A DNA stretch of 64,000 nt, taken from the NCBI RefSeq assembly GCF_020055635.1, contig NZ_JAIPUT010000004.1, positions 101,568 through 165,567 of the forward strand, in the 5' to 3' direction. The DNA comes from Marivita sp. GTDB taxonomy: Bacteria; Pseudomonadota; Alphaproteobacteria; Rhodobacterales; Rhodobacteraceae. Both the position numbers and the translations under genes were made by a program. Of this stretch, positions 31,489 to 41,449 are shown piece after piece (the stretch's first letter is position 1; each line of letters begins with the position of its first letter). The notes under the pieces were generated by a model. That model searched no databases and was not told the DNA's origin. It saw only the letters and a program-made list of their open reading frames with translations.

Positions 31489-32166
31489 TCACGGGTGCGC
31501 CGCCAGAAAGTCGGTGATCGCCGTCTGCATTTCGGCCGGGCGGTCGAGCGGGATCATGTGACCGGTGTCGAAGGTCACGCACCGGGCCTGGGGACAGACT
31601 GCTTTCAGGCGGCGCTTTTCCGGCCCGCGGGTCAGAAAGCTCTGGGTCCCGTAGATCGCCAGGACCGGCATCCTGATCCGGCGCGCCAGCGGTTCGCCGT
31701 CGAACGTGGCGGCGGCGGTCAGGGCGTCCGTCAGGGCGTCGGGATCATTCGCTTCCAGCCAGCGGTGGAAATCGGCGCGGCTGGACGGGGTCTCGATGCG
31801 ATAGGACACCAGCCGCCCGATCCATTTCGGTCCCAGCAAGCGCACGGACAAGGGCGCCAGCGTCGGCCCGAATCGCTGCGCGCCCGGGGCCCGCAGCGAC
31901 AGGGGCGTGTCGACCAGCACCAGCGCGCGGACGCGCTCGGACAGGCGGGCCGCCAGTGTCAGCGCAACCATGCCGCCCAAGCTGTGGCCGACCAGGGCCG
32001 CGCCGGCGGGGATGTCATCCTCGAGCGCGTCGGCCATCGCGTCCACGGTCGGGGCCAAGGCACGGGGCCGTTCTCCGTATCCCGGCAGATTGAGCGCGCG
32101 GCCCGGCACATTGCCCCAGCTTTCGGCATTGAGACCCGCGCCGTGCAGGTAGATCGTCTCGGTCAT
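31489..32166 (-). CDS. Alpha/beta hydrolase
   Basis: LVGHSLGGMVALTLAARL; TGHMIPLDRP. Confidence 0.9.
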   Translation of the reverse strand: MTETIYLHGAGLNAESWGNVPGRALNLPGYGERPRALAPTVDAMADALEDDIPAGAALVGHSLGGMVALTLAARLSERVRALVLVDTPLSLRAPGAQRFGPTLAPLSVRLLGPKWIGRLVSYRIETPSSRADFHRWLEANDPDALTDALTAAATFDGEPLARRIRMPVLAIYGTQSFLTRGPEKRRLKAVCPQARCVTFDTGHMIPLDRPAEMQTAITDFLAAHP

Positions 32167-32201
32167 GCCGCGTCCTCGCAAACGTCCCGCGCCCTCGTGC
32201 G

Positions 32202-33638
32202 TCAGGCGAAACCCTTCAAGGTACGATATAGCCCGCGATAGCGTTCCAGTCTTTCGTCCAGCGCCTGCGACGGGTCCGGATCGAACCGGTCCGAGAGGGT
32301 GGGCTGCCGGCCCAGATCGGACAGGTGCATTGCCCCGACGCCGCAGGCGGCAAGACGCGCGGCCCCCATCGCCGGGCCTGCATCCGACCCCGTGGTGCGC
32401 GCGATCGTCGTGCCGGTGGCGCTGGCGATCAGTTGCAGCAGGAAGGGCGACCTGCTGCCGCCGCCAATGGCCGAAAGATGGGGCAGATCCCTGAGGGTGT
32501 CGCCGAAACTCTGCACCGCATCGGCGAAGGTGAAGGCCACCGCCTCGACCACGGCGCGACACAGGGCGGCACGGTCGGTGCTGTCCTCGAGCCCGAAGAA
32601 CACCGCGCGGATATGCGGATCTCCATGCGGGCTGCGTTCGCCGGTCAGGTAGGGCAGGAAGGTCGGCACACGGGACGGGTCGGCGCGTTCGGCCAAGGCC
32701 ACGACCTCTGCGGCGCTGACGCCAAGCTGCCCGGCCAGCCACGCGATGGGCCGCGCCCCGTTCAGCATGGCCGCCATCTGGTACCAGCGGTCCGGCACCG
32801 TGTGCGCAAAGGCATGCACGAACCTGTCCGGGTTCGGATGATACGCCTCCCCGGCCACGAACAACTGCCCCGACGTGCCCAACGAGATGAAGCCGCGCCC
32901 GGCCTCGGTGGCCCCCAGGGACACCGCTCCGGTTGCCGCATCTCCGCCCCCGGCCACGACCGGGATTCCGGCGCGCAGCCCGGTCTCAATGGCGGCCTGC
33001 CGCGTGACCTGTCCGACCACCTCCTGCCCGTCCGCGAGCCGCGGCAGCCAATCGGGGTCCGTTGCGCTGGCTTCGGCGATGACGCTGCTCCAGTCGCGGG
33101 CGGCCTGGTCCAGCCACAGCGTGCCCGCTGCATCCGAAGGGTCGGTTGCAACGCCCCCGTGCAGTCGCAGACCGATGTAATCCTTGGGCAAGAGGACATG
33201 CGCGATCCGGCTGTGCAAGTCCGGCTCGTGGCGTGCCACCCACATCAGTTTGGGCGCGGTAAAGCCGGGCAGGGGCAAGATGCCTGAAATCGCACCGATC
33301 TCCGGCACGGCCTCGCGCAGATATGCGCATTCTTCGATCGACCGGCTGTCGTTCCACAGAATGGCGGGGCGCAATACGTCGTGCCGCGCATCCAGCAGGA
33401 CCGCGCCGTGCATCTGACCGGACAGGCCGATGGCGGTGATCGCGGCGAGGGGCTGCGTCCGGCCCATCTCGGCCAAGGCGTGACAGGTCGCTGTCCACCA
33501 GGCCTGCGGATCCTGTTCCGACCAGCCGGAATGCGGCGATTGCACCGTCAGATCGGCGCTCGCCGATGCGAAAATCTCGGTGCCGTCGGTGCAGATCACC
33601 TTGACCGCGGACGTGCCTATGTCGATGCCAAGAAACAT
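32202..33638 (-). CDS. xylB: Xylulokinase (FGGY family)
   Basis: MFLGIDIGTSAVKVI, GLSGQMHGAVLLD, GGGSRSPFLLQLIASATGT. Confidence 0.93.
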   Translation of the reverse strand: MFLGIDIGTSAVKVICTDGTEIFASASADLTVQSPHSGWSEQDPQAWWTATCHALAEMGRTQPLAAITAIGLSGQMHGAVLLDARHDVLRPAILWNDSRSIEECAYLREAVPEIGAISGILPLPGFTAPKLMWVARHEPDLHSRIAHVLLPKDYIGLRLHGGVATDPSDAAGTLWLDQAARDWSSVIAEASATDPDWLPRLADGQEVVGQVTRQAAIETGLRAGIPVVAGGGDAATGAVSLGATEAGRGFISLGTSGQLFVAGEAYHPNPDRFVHAFAHTVPDRWYQMAAMLNGARPIAWLAGQLGVSAAEVVALAERADPSRVPTFLPYLTGERSPHGDPHIRAVFFGLEDSTDRAALCRAVVEAVAFTFADAVQSFGDTLRDLPHLSAIGGGSRSPFLLQLIASATGTTIARTTGSDAGPAMGAARLAACGVGAMHLSDLGRQPTLSDRFDPDPSQALDERLERYRGLYRTLKGFA

Positions 33639-33681
33639 GGCGCAGGTTTACGTCAGCGCTAACAACGGCGCAAGACGCGCA

Positions 33682-33864
33682 TCAGCCTGCCTTTGCGACC
33701 CCGAGCGCGGCTTCCAGAACGCCGATGACGGCCTGCCGACCGCTTTCCTCTTCGATCTTCGCCAGCACCTCGCAGAGCACGTCGGCCGGCCAGTCGCTGT
33801 GGTAAACCTTGTGTTGCAGTGTCAGATATTCAGCGATTGCTTCATTCAACGCAGTCAGGTCCAT
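33682..33864 (-). CDS. Small hypothetical protein (60 aa)
   Basis: ORF MDLTALNEAIAEYLTLQHKVYHSDWPADVLCEVLAKIEEESGRQAV. Confidence 0.45.
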   Translation of the reverse strand: MDLTALNEAIAEYLTLQHKVYHSDWPADVLCEVLAKIEEESGRQAVIGVLEAALGVAKAG

Positions 33865-34301
33865 ACTTGCCTTTCAATGACATCAAACGTCGTCCTTGGC
33901 GAACTGCTCGGATCACGCAGATTTTGAATGTCCGGCGCGTGACGAGCCTCCGTGCCCGCCGCGTTGGCCGGTTTTCGGGTCTGATGACCTTGGAACTACT
34001 CGTTGACCCACTTCGCCACGCGACCACTGTCCCGTGACTGTCCTTCGGACATAAACATGCACTTTCTGAACATGCTCAAAAGGTCTTGCGACCCGCGTTT
34101 CGAACCCGCGCGCTTGTCCCGCAGATGCGCCGATCTTGGCATGCATGCTGAGGCTTTCCCACAATCAGGGCGCGAGTCGGCGGGCAACTATCTGATTCCC
34201 TGCGATTTGTCACCCGCAAAGCTGCATTCCGGCCGGATCGCTTGAACTGGCGCAACGTCGGAAGTCGGGCTAGACAGAACCAAACCATGAGGGAGCGGGA
34301 C

Positions 34302-35516
34302 ATGAGCAATCTTGATGCCAAATTCGCACGGCTTGGGGCCGACAACGCACCGGGGCAGGAGGTGCGGCAAAACGCGGAGGACCTGAAATCGGTGATGCGC
34401 GGAGACATCCTGACCGGCGTCCCGGTCGATTTCTCGCATGGCGATGTCGATGCGTTCGAACCCACCCCCGGTGCGCGGGCGGCGTGGGAAGAGGGTTTTG
34501 ATGCCGGCGCATCGCAGGCCTATACCGAATACCGAGGCGCTGCGGCGATCCGCAATGATGTCGCTGCCAGCCTCGCCGCCTTTACGGGCGCGCCGGTCGA
34601 CCCGGTGGACGAGCTGATCATCACACCGGGCACCCAGGGCGCGCTGTTCCTCGCCCTTGGCGCGGTCGTCGACCGTGGCACCAAGGTCGCCATCATGGAG
34701 CCGGATTACTTTGCAAACCGCAAACTGGTCACGTTCTTCGGCGGTGAGATCCTGCCCGTCGCCTTGCACTACCACGAAGACGCCCCGCAGCGCGGCCCCG
34801 ATCTTGGCCAGCTGGAGGCCGCGTTCGAGGCCGGGGCCGAGGTTCTGGTGTTTTCCACCCCGAACAACCCGACAGGCGTGGTCACCCAGGACGATGCGAT
34901 CATCGAAATCGCCCGGCTTGCCGCGCAGTACAACGTCACCGTCATCGTCGATCAGCTGTATTCCCGCCTGCTTTATAGCGGTGAGAGCTACACCCACATG
35001 CGCGCCTGTGCAGAGCGTCCGAAAAACCTCATCACCATCATGGGTCCGTCCAAAACGGAATCGCTCAGCGGGTTCCGCCTAGGCGTGGCGTTTGGCACGG
35101 CGTCCCTGATCGAGCGGATGGAGAAGCTTCAGGCCATCGTGTCGCTGCGCGCGGCGGGCTATTCCCAGGCGGCGCTCAGGACGTGGTTCCATGAACCCGA
35201 GAGCTGGATGGAGACACGCATCGCCCAGCATGAGGCGATCCGCGATGACCTGCTGGCGATCTTTCGCGCCGCCGGGTTCCCGACAGCCTGCCCTCAGGCG
35301 GGCAGCTACCTGTTCCCCGAACTGCCGGAGCTCGTGGTGTCGCCCGAAGATTTCGCCCGCCTCCTGCGCCTTCAGGCCGGGGTCACGGTCACGCCGGGGT
35401 CTGAATTCGCACCGCATACCGCCAAAAGCGTGCGGCTCAATTTCTCGCAGGATCACGCGGCGTCGGTCGCGGCCGCACACCGTATTGTCGAAATGGTCGA
35501 AAGGTATCGCGCATGA
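34302..35516 (+). CDS. Pyridoxal phosphate-dependent aminotransferase, class I/II
   Basis: FSTPNNPTGVVTQDD, MGPSKTESLSGFRLGVAFG. Confidence 0.92.
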   Translation: MSNLDAKFARLGADNAPGQEVRQNAEDLKSVMRGDILTGVPVDFSHGDVDAFEPTPGARAAWEEGFDAGASQAYTEYRGAAAIRNDVAASLAAFTGAPVDPVDELIITPGTQGALFLALGAVVDRGTKVAIMEPDYFANRKLVTFFGGEILPVALHYHEDAPQRGPDLGQLEAAFEAGAEVLVFSTPNNPTGVVTQDDAIIEIARLAAQYNVTVIVDQLYSRLLYSGESYTHMRACAERPKNLITIMGPSKTESLSGFRLGVAFGTASLIERMEKLQAIVSLRAAGYSQAALRTWFHEPESWMETRIAQHEAIRDDLLAIFRAAGFPTACPQAGSYLFPELPELVVSPEDFARLLRLQAGVTVTPGSEFAPHTAKSVRLNFSQDHAASVAAAHRIVEMVERYRA

Positions 35517-36316
35517 AGATCGGCATCGCAGGCATGGGCGCAATCGGCCTTCGGGTTGCGCAGGAACTGGACCGGGGCGGCATCCCCGGCTGTGAACTGG
35601 CGGGCATCAGCGCCCGCAACGCCGACCGCGCGGCAGAGGCGAATGCCACCCTGTCAAAACCCGCGCCGGTCTATGCGCTGAGCGAGATCGCCGCCCATTG
35701 CGACATCATCATCGAAACCCTGCCGCCGCAGCGTTTCATGGACCTTGCAACGCCGGTGGTGCAGGCGGGCAAGGAACTTGTCGTGCTGTCGGCAAGCCAG
35801 CTTCTCGGACAGGACGCGCTGTTCGATCTGGCGGAAGAAACCGGTGCAAGGATCACCGTTCCTTCCGGGGCGATGCTGGGCCTCGATGCCATAAAGGGCG
35901 CCGCAGTGGGCGAGCTGCATTCGGTTGTGATCGAGACCCGCAAGCCCGTCGCGGGACTTGCCAAGGCACCCTACGTGATCGACAACAAGATCGACCTCGG
36001 CAACCTGTCCGAGCCCGTTCTGGTGCTGGGTGGAGCCGTGACGGAAGTGGCCAAGGTGTTCCCGGCAAACGTCAATGTCGCTGTCGCGGTCAGCCTCGCG
36101 GGCTTTGGCCCCGACAGGACGCGGATGGAGGTCTGGGCCGATCCGGCGCTTGACAAGAACAGGCACACCGTGCGGGTGACGTCGGACAGTTCGGATTTCG
36201 AAATGACGATCCAGAACCGCCCGTCCGACGAAAACCCCGCCACGGGCAAGATCACCGCGCTCAGCGTGATTGCGCTCCTGCGTCAGAAGACGGCGGTGCT
36301 TCGGGTCGGAACCTGA
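35513..36316 (+). CDS. nadX: L-aspartate dehydrogenase
   Basis: KIGIAGMGAIGLRVAQEL; VPSGAMLGLDAIKGA; NVNVAVAVSLAGFGPDRTRMEVWADP. Confidence 0.85.
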   Translation: MKIGIAGMGAIGLRVAQELDRGGIPGCELAGISARNADRAAEANATLSKPAPVYALSEIAAHCDIIIETLPPQRFMDLATPVVQAGKELVVLSASQLLGQDALFDLAEETGARITVPSGAMLGLDAIKGAAVGELHSVVIETRKPVAGLAKAPYVIDNKIDLGNLSEPVLVLGGAVTEVAKVFPANVNVAVAVSLAGFGPDRTRMEVWADPALDKNRHTVRVTSDSSDFEMTIQNRPSDENPATGKITALSVIALLRQKTAVLRVGT

Positions 36317-36320
36317 CCGC

Positions 36321-36449
36321 TCAGTCCAGACGGACCGAAGACGGCGAGGCGCCTTGTTCCTGGGCGCTCCACCCCATCTGGTCAAGGGTGTAGTCCGCGC
36401 CGACGGCGATCACGGCGATGGCGACAAATCCAACTAGCATGGCTTTCAC
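36321..36449 (-). CDS. Candidate 42-aa membrane microprotein, GTGA-coupled to the WD40-cytochrome c gene
   Basis: (V/M)KAMLVGFVAIAVIAVGADYTLDQMGWSAQEQGASPSSVRLD; GTG overlaps the upstream stop. Confidence 0.55.
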   Translation of the reverse strand: MKAMLVGFVAIAVIAVGADYTLDQMGWSAQEQGASPSSVRLD

Positions 36450-37750
36450 GGCGAACTCTCCTTGGGCGCGGTTTCCCGACGCAGATAGGTCACGAGATCG
36501 GCGCGGTCCTGCGCCCCCGTGATCCGTTGCATGGGCATCTTGGTTCCGGGAATGTAATGCTCCGGGCCGATGTCGAAAAGAGCATCAATCGTGTCTTCGT
36601 CCCAGATGATGGCCGACCCGTCCAGCGCATCCGAATAGCTGTAATCCGCGACCGTGCCGGCCTGCCGCCCGAACAGGTCGTAAAGGCTTGGCCCGGCGCG
36701 GCGCGCGCTGCCCGGCGTCAATGTGTGGCAGATCGAACATTTGCGCATGAACTGGCGTTCGCCATTGGGCATCGTGTCGGCATCGGCCAGAAAGCCGGGC
36801 GATCCGGTGGCAATCGGATCGGCCGCGTCCATCGCGGCGATGGGCCAGGAATACAGACGCGGATCCAGCCCGCCCGCATGGATGTTGCCGCCATCGCGCG
36901 AGAACGCCAGCGCCCAGACCGGACCACGTTCTGTGGCGCGGAAATCGCGGGTGATGCGCCAGTCGCGCGTGTTCACCACCATGATATAGCCCTCTCCATC
37001 CCCCACCGCCAGATGCGCGCCATCCGGGCTGGTCGCCATCGCCAGGATCGGGCGACGGTCAAGCGTCAGATCGGCCACCGTGTCGCCCGTCGCCAGATCG
37101 AGCACACGTGTCCCGCCATCGACCGCGCCATAAGCCAGCCAGCCCGCGTCCTCGTTCAGCTCCACTTCGTTGACGCCGAAGCCGTGCCCGGTCACGCGCA
37201 GCGTTTCGCGGGCGTTTTGGACATCCCACAGACGGATGCTGCCATCGGCGGATGCGGAATACAGGCCGTGGCCATCCCGCGTGAAGGCCACGTCGTTCAC
37301 CGGCCCGGCATGTCCGGTCAGAAACTGCGCCTCCGACCCGTCCAAAGACCAAAGCCCGATACTGCCGTCCCAACTGGCCGACGCAACGGTTCCGCCATCG
37401 GGGGACAAGGCCAGCGACACGATCTTGCCCTTGTGGCCCGTCCAGACGGCTTGCTCGGTGCCGTCATCCGACCAAACGCGCAGCGTGAAATCGTCCCCGG
37501 CGGAATAGACCGTTCCATCCGGCGCGATCACCACGGCGTTCACCGCCGCCTCGTGTCCGTCGAACCAGAGCGGATCGGACCCCGTCCAGAGCCCCACCGC
37601 GTTGTCGAAACTCACGGTCGCGATCTGGTCGGTGTCGGACACGGCGATCCCCATGATGGGGCCGCCATGGCCTTGAAGCGTGAAGAACTCGTCCGCTGCG
37701 ACCGGGGCCGTGCAGAACAACCCGGCGCAGGTGGCAAGAACCAGCCGCAT
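36446..37750 (-). CDS. WD40 repeat / cytochrome c fusion, FDH-associated
   Basis: Signal peptide, several WD repeats (GSIGLWSLDG, GSIRLWDV), CSICH heme motif. Confidence 0.88.
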   Translation of the reverse strand: MRLVLATCAGLFCTAPVAADEFFTLQGHGGPIMGIAVSDTDQIATVSFDNAVGLWTGSDPLWFDGHEAAVNAVVIAPDGTVYSAGDDFTLRVWSDDGTEQAVWTGHKGKIVSLALSPDGGTVASASWDGSIGLWSLDGSEAQFLTGHAGPVNDVAFTRDGHGLYSASADGSIRLWDVQNARETLRVTGHGFGVNEVELNEDAGWLAYGAVDGGTRVLDLATGDTVADLTLDRRPILAMATSPDGAHLAVGDGEGYIMVVNTRDWRITRDFRATERGPVWALAFSRDGGNIHAGGLDPRLYSWPIAAMDAADPIATGSPGFLADADTMPNGERQFMRKCSICHTLTPGSARRAGPSLYDLFGRQAGTVADYSYSDALDGSAIIWDEDTIDALFDIGPEHYIPGTKMPMQRITGAQDRADLVTYLRRETAPKESSP

Positions 37751-37751
37751 G

Positions 37752-39023
37752 TCACTCGGCAGGGGTGGCGCCGCTGGGCGCCTTGCCCTCGCGTTCCTTG
37801 ACCTCTGCGACCCACAGGCTGTGGTGTTCCTTGGCCCATTGTTCCTCGACCATGCCGCTGCCCATGGCATCGAACGCGCCCTCCATGCCGACCGAGCCGA
37901 TATAGATATGCGCCAGGATGATCGCCATCAGCACGAAGCTGACGATGGCATGCCACAGCTGGGCATATTGCATCTCTTCATGCAGCGTCATGGTTTCGGG
38001 CAGGATGCCGAAGCCGAACATCTCGGGCAGGCCGGTGGTGTTCAGGATGGCAAAGGTCTTTGCAAACAGCGGCAGTTCGAACGGGAAGAGCAGCGAGATG
38101 CCGGAGACCGAGATGGATGCGCCCAGAACGATGGTCGACCAGAAGATCAGCTTCTGACCGGCGTTGAACTTCTTGGCCGGAGGATGCCCGCCGCCGAACA
38201 GCCCGCCCCCCTTGGCCAGCCACTTGAGGTCGGTCCTGTCGGGGAAATTGTGCACGACCCACATCACGAAGATCATCACGAGCGCCAGCATGAAGGCCCA
38301 GGACACGTTGTTGTGCACCCATTTCGACGCGCCGGCGATCCACGCATAGGAATCGTGTCCCATGACCGGGATCAGGAACTTGCGGCCCATCAGGGACACC
38401 AGGCCGGTGATCCCGAGAACGATGAACGATCCGGCCAGCAGCCAATGCCCGAAGCGTTCGACATTCTTGAACCGTTCGATCCGCCGCCCGGTCTTGGCGC
38501 CGTCGATCCGGACGCGCCCCCGGAGCAGGAAGAACACCGCCAGCGCCGCCAGCGTGCCAAGCAGCAGGTATCCGCCATAGACCAGAAGGGGCCCCTCGCG
38601 GAATTGCAGCCACCACATGCCGCGATCCTGGATCAGCACGGTCGAGGCGGGCCCGCGCACCTGGGTCGAGATGTCCGCCGCGTTGAACCGCATGCCGCGC
38701 CACAGGTCCGGATCGGAAGCGCCGCCCAGCGTGCCCAGCTGATCGGTGATCCCCGCCGCCGCATCGGGATTTCCAAGCTCTCCGGCGCGGTAGTCGTTAT
38801 CCGAGGCAAGGCCCTGCTGCCGGCGCAGGATGTCTTCCAGCGTCGTCGCCCCGCCGGTGGCAGAGCGGTCGATCTCGACCTCGGCGGGGGGCGTGGCCGC
38901 GTCCTGCGCGTTGGCCGGACCCGAGGTCAGCCAGGTCGCCAGGAAGACGAAAGCCAGTCCTGCCATGATACAGCCCAAAAGAAAGATCCGAATGTCACGC
39001 ATTGTCCCGCGTCCTCCCGTCAT
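37752..39023 (-). CDS. Formate dehydrogenase cytochrome b556 (gamma) subunit
   Basis: FKNVERFGHWLLAGSFIVLGITGLVSLMGR; signal peptide; multiple TM helices with conserved His. Confidence 0.9.
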   Translation of the reverse strand: MTGGRGTMRDIRIFLLGCIMAGLAFVFLATWLTSGPANAQDAATPPAEVEIDRSATGGATTLEDILRRQQGLASDNDYRAGELGNPDAAAGITDQLGTLGGASDPDLWRGMRFNAADISTQVRGPASTVLIQDRGMWWLQFREGPLLVYGGYLLLGTLAALAVFFLLRGRVRIDGAKTGRRIERFKNVERFGHWLLAGSFIVLGITGLVSLMGRKFLIPVMGHDSYAWIAGASKWVHNNVSWAFMLALVMIFVMWVVHNFPDRTDLKWLAKGGGLFGGGHPPAKKFNAGQKLIFWSTIVLGASISVSGISLLFPFELPLFAKTFAILNTTGLPEMFGFGILPETMTLHEEMQYAQLWHAIVSFVLMAIILAHIYIGSVGMEGAFDAMGSGMVEEQWAKEHHSLWVAEVKEREGKAPSGATPAE

Positions 39024-39200
39024 TCGCCCATGTCACGCTCTGTCTTGCGAACAGCTGTCTTGTTGGGTCAGGTTTGACCAAATGTCTTTGCAACAATTTG
39101 CCCCCAAATGCCTTGGGTGACCAGAGTTTAGAAGGATACCCGAGATGATGCCAGCGGCAAACCGTCCCAAGATCCTCGCGGCGCCGAAAAGGAGCCGGGC

Positions 39201-40604
39201 ATGACCGGAGTGCTGACGATCACGAATGCGGCGGTCGCCGTCCTGCTGGGGCTGGTGGCGCTTGTGGCGGCATACCGCGCGCTGCTGACCTCGCGCACGC
39301 CGCAGGGCGCCACCGCCTGGATTCTCCTGATCCTGCTTCTGCCCGCGATGGGGACCCTGATCTACCTTGTCTTCGGCTATGCCGATCACAAGCGGTTCGA
39401 ACGCGAGCGCCGGGAATCGGACGAAGAGACCTTCGACATGGTGAGCGAGGCACAGATCGCCGTCGCGCCCTCGCGGCTGGATGCCTTTGCCCGGATTGCC
39501 CGTCTTCCGGTCACCGACGGCAATGACATGTCGCTGCTGATCGACGGCGAGGCGACCTTTGACGCGCTGTTCGAGGCGATCCGATCGGCGCAATCGACGG
39601 TGTTCGTGCAATTCTACACGATCGAGGATGACGAGGTCGGCGGCATCCTTCGTGACATCCTGGTCGAGAGGGCGCAGGCCGGCGTTTCGATCTGGGTCCT
39701 GCATGACGAGCTGCCGTTCTTCGGGCTGCCGCGCAAGTTCAAGGCATCGCTCGAGGAGGCCGGGATCCGGCTGGCGCGGCCGAAAGGCCCCAAGCGGCTG
39801 CTGGGGCCCTTCCAGTTCAATTTCCGCAACCACCGCAAGCTGGTGATCGTGGACAACGCGATCGCGTTCACCGGGGGGCTGAACGTGTCAAGAACCTATC
39901 TCGGGCGCAATCCGTCCATCGGGCCTTGGCGCGATACCTTTGTTGCGTGTCGGGGTCCGGTGGTGTCGCAGTTTGCGCTGCATTTTTCCTCTGACTGGCG
40001 CTGGGCGACCGGCGAAGACCTGAGCTGGGTGGCCGCCGACGAACCGCAGGCGGTAGGGCCGCTGAAGGCGATGGCGCTGGCACCGTCCCCGGCGGAGGAA
40101 ATCGCCGCGGGCAACCTCTATTTCATCGCGCTGGCCCACCTGGCAGAGCGGCGGCTGTGGATCGCAACGCCCTATTTCGTCCCCGACCGCGACGTGCTGA
40201 CCGCGCTGCGCTTTGCCGCCTTGCGGGGAGTCGAGGTCAGGATCCTCGTGCCCGGCAAGGCGGATCACTACCTGACCTATTTCGCCGCGATGGCCTATTT
40301 CGACGATCTGCGCTCGGCGGGCGGCGAAGTCTGGACCTATGATCCGGCGTTCATACATCAGAAGGTGGCGCTGGTGGATGACGACATCGTGTCGGTCGGG
40401 TCGATCAATCTCGACATCCGCTCGGGGCTGCTGAATTTCGAGATCACGGTCTTGATGGAGGGACGTGACGCAGTAGAAAAGGTCGAGGACATGCTGACCA
40501 CGGATTTCGCAAATGCCACCCGCGTCGACCATGACCTGGCGGATCGCTCGATCCTGACCGGGATGGTGGCCCGGATCGCGCGGCTTTTCGCGCCGGTGCT
40601 GTGA
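39201..40604 (+). CDS. cls: Cardiolipin synthase / phospholipase D family
   Basis: Two HKD motifs: NHRKLVIVDNAIAFTGGLN and HQKVALVDDDIVSVGSINLD. Confidence 0.94.
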   Translation: MTGVLTITNAAVAVLLGLVALVAAYRALLTSRTPQGATAWILLILLLPAMGTLIYLVFGYADHKRFERERRESDEETFDMVSEAQIAVAPSRLDAFARIARLPVTDGNDMSLLIDGEATFDALFEAIRSAQSTVFVQFYTIEDDEVGGILRDILVERAQAGVSIWVLHDELPFFGLPRKFKASLEEAGIRLARPKGPKRLLGPFQFNFRNHRKLVIVDNAIAFTGGLNVSRTYLGRNPSIGPWRDTFVACRGPVVSQFALHFSSDWRWATGEDLSWVAADEPQAVGPLKAMALAPSPAEEIAAGNLYFIALAHLAERRLWIATPYFVPDRDVLTALRFAALRGVEVRILVPGKADHYLTYFAAMAYFDDLRSAGGEVWTYDPAFIHQKVALVDDDIVSVGSINLDIRSGLLNFEITVLMEGRDAVEKVEDMLTTDFANATRVDHDLADRSILTGMVARIARLFAPVL

Positions 40605-41281
40605 TGCGGATCGCGAGCTACAACATCCGCAAGGCGGTCGGGCTGGACTGGCGGCGCGATCCGCTGCGGATCATCCGGGTGCTGAAGGATCTGGATGCCG
40701 ATGTCGTCACCCTGCAAGAGGCCGACAAGCGGCTGGGGGTGCGCCCGGCGGTGCTGCCGCAGGATCAGCTCTACGACCAGACCGGCCTGCGGGTGCTGCA
40801 TGTCACGAACGGGCCAAGCTCGGGCTGGCATGGCAACGCGATCCTGGTGCGGGATGGCTGGACGGTCGGGGCCACCGAACGCATGAGCCTGCCGGGGATC
40901 GAACCGCGCGGCGCGCTGATGGCCGACCTGGACGGGCCGGGCGGGCCGTTGACGGTGGTCGGCACGCATCTGGGTCTGCGCCGCGGCTGCCGCCAGCTGC
41001 AACTGGCGCATCTGCTCGAGGAACTGGCCGCCAACACCAACCGCGCGGTGATCGCCGGCGATTTCAACGAATGGTCGCCGCGCATTGGCTTCGACATCCT
41101 GGAACATGCCTTCGACCTGGTCAGCCCGGGGCGCAGTTTTCACGCCTCGCGCCCGGTTGCGCCGCTTGACCGCTTTGCCGTCGGCCGGGGCCTGCGGGTG
41201 GCCGGGGCAGGGGTGTTCGCCCAGGGCGAGGCGCGGCGCGCGTCCGACCACCTGCCGATCTGGATGGACCTTGAGGTCTGA
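40604..41281 (+). CDS. Endonuclease/exonuclease/phosphatase family protein
   Basis: MRIASYNIRKAVGLDWRRDP, VVTLQEAD, VIAGDFNEW, SDHLPIWMDL. Confidence 0.92.
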   Translation: MRIASYNIRKAVGLDWRRDPLRIIRVLKDLDADVVTLQEADKRLGVRPAVLPQDQLYDQTGLRVLHVTNGPSSGWHGNAILVRDGWTVGATERMSLPGIEPRGALMADLDGPGGPLTVVGTHLGLRRGCRQLQLAHLLEELAANTNRAVIAGDFNEWSPRIGFDILEHAFDLVSPGRSFHASRPVAPLDRFAVGRGLRVAGAGVFAQGEARRASDHLPIWMDLEV

Positions 41282-41286
41282 GCGGG

Positions 41287-41354
41287 AAGCCCGTTTGAAC
41301 GGGCTTTTCACCGCGTTTGCAAACGCGGTCCCAAGCGGTTTCGAAACCGCTTGG
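41287..41354. repeat. Array of three tandem palindromes
   Basis: 41287-41306 aagcccgtt-tg-aacgggctt; 41310-41329 accgcgtttg|caaacgcggt; 41331-41354 ccaagcggtttc|gaaaccgcttgg. Confidence 0.95.
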
Positions 41355-41449
41355 CCGCCCACCGAACGCCGTGTTTCCAGGCTGTTAACCGGTGCGCGTC
41401 ACCTTGCCCGGCACAAAGCGCTTTGAGCGGGAAGGGTCACTCCCATGCC

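Noticed and set aside
33985-34030. tRNA-like sequence on the - strand (gtggcgaagtgggtcaacgag)
   Set aside because: No T-arm or acceptor stem that completes a cloverleaf.
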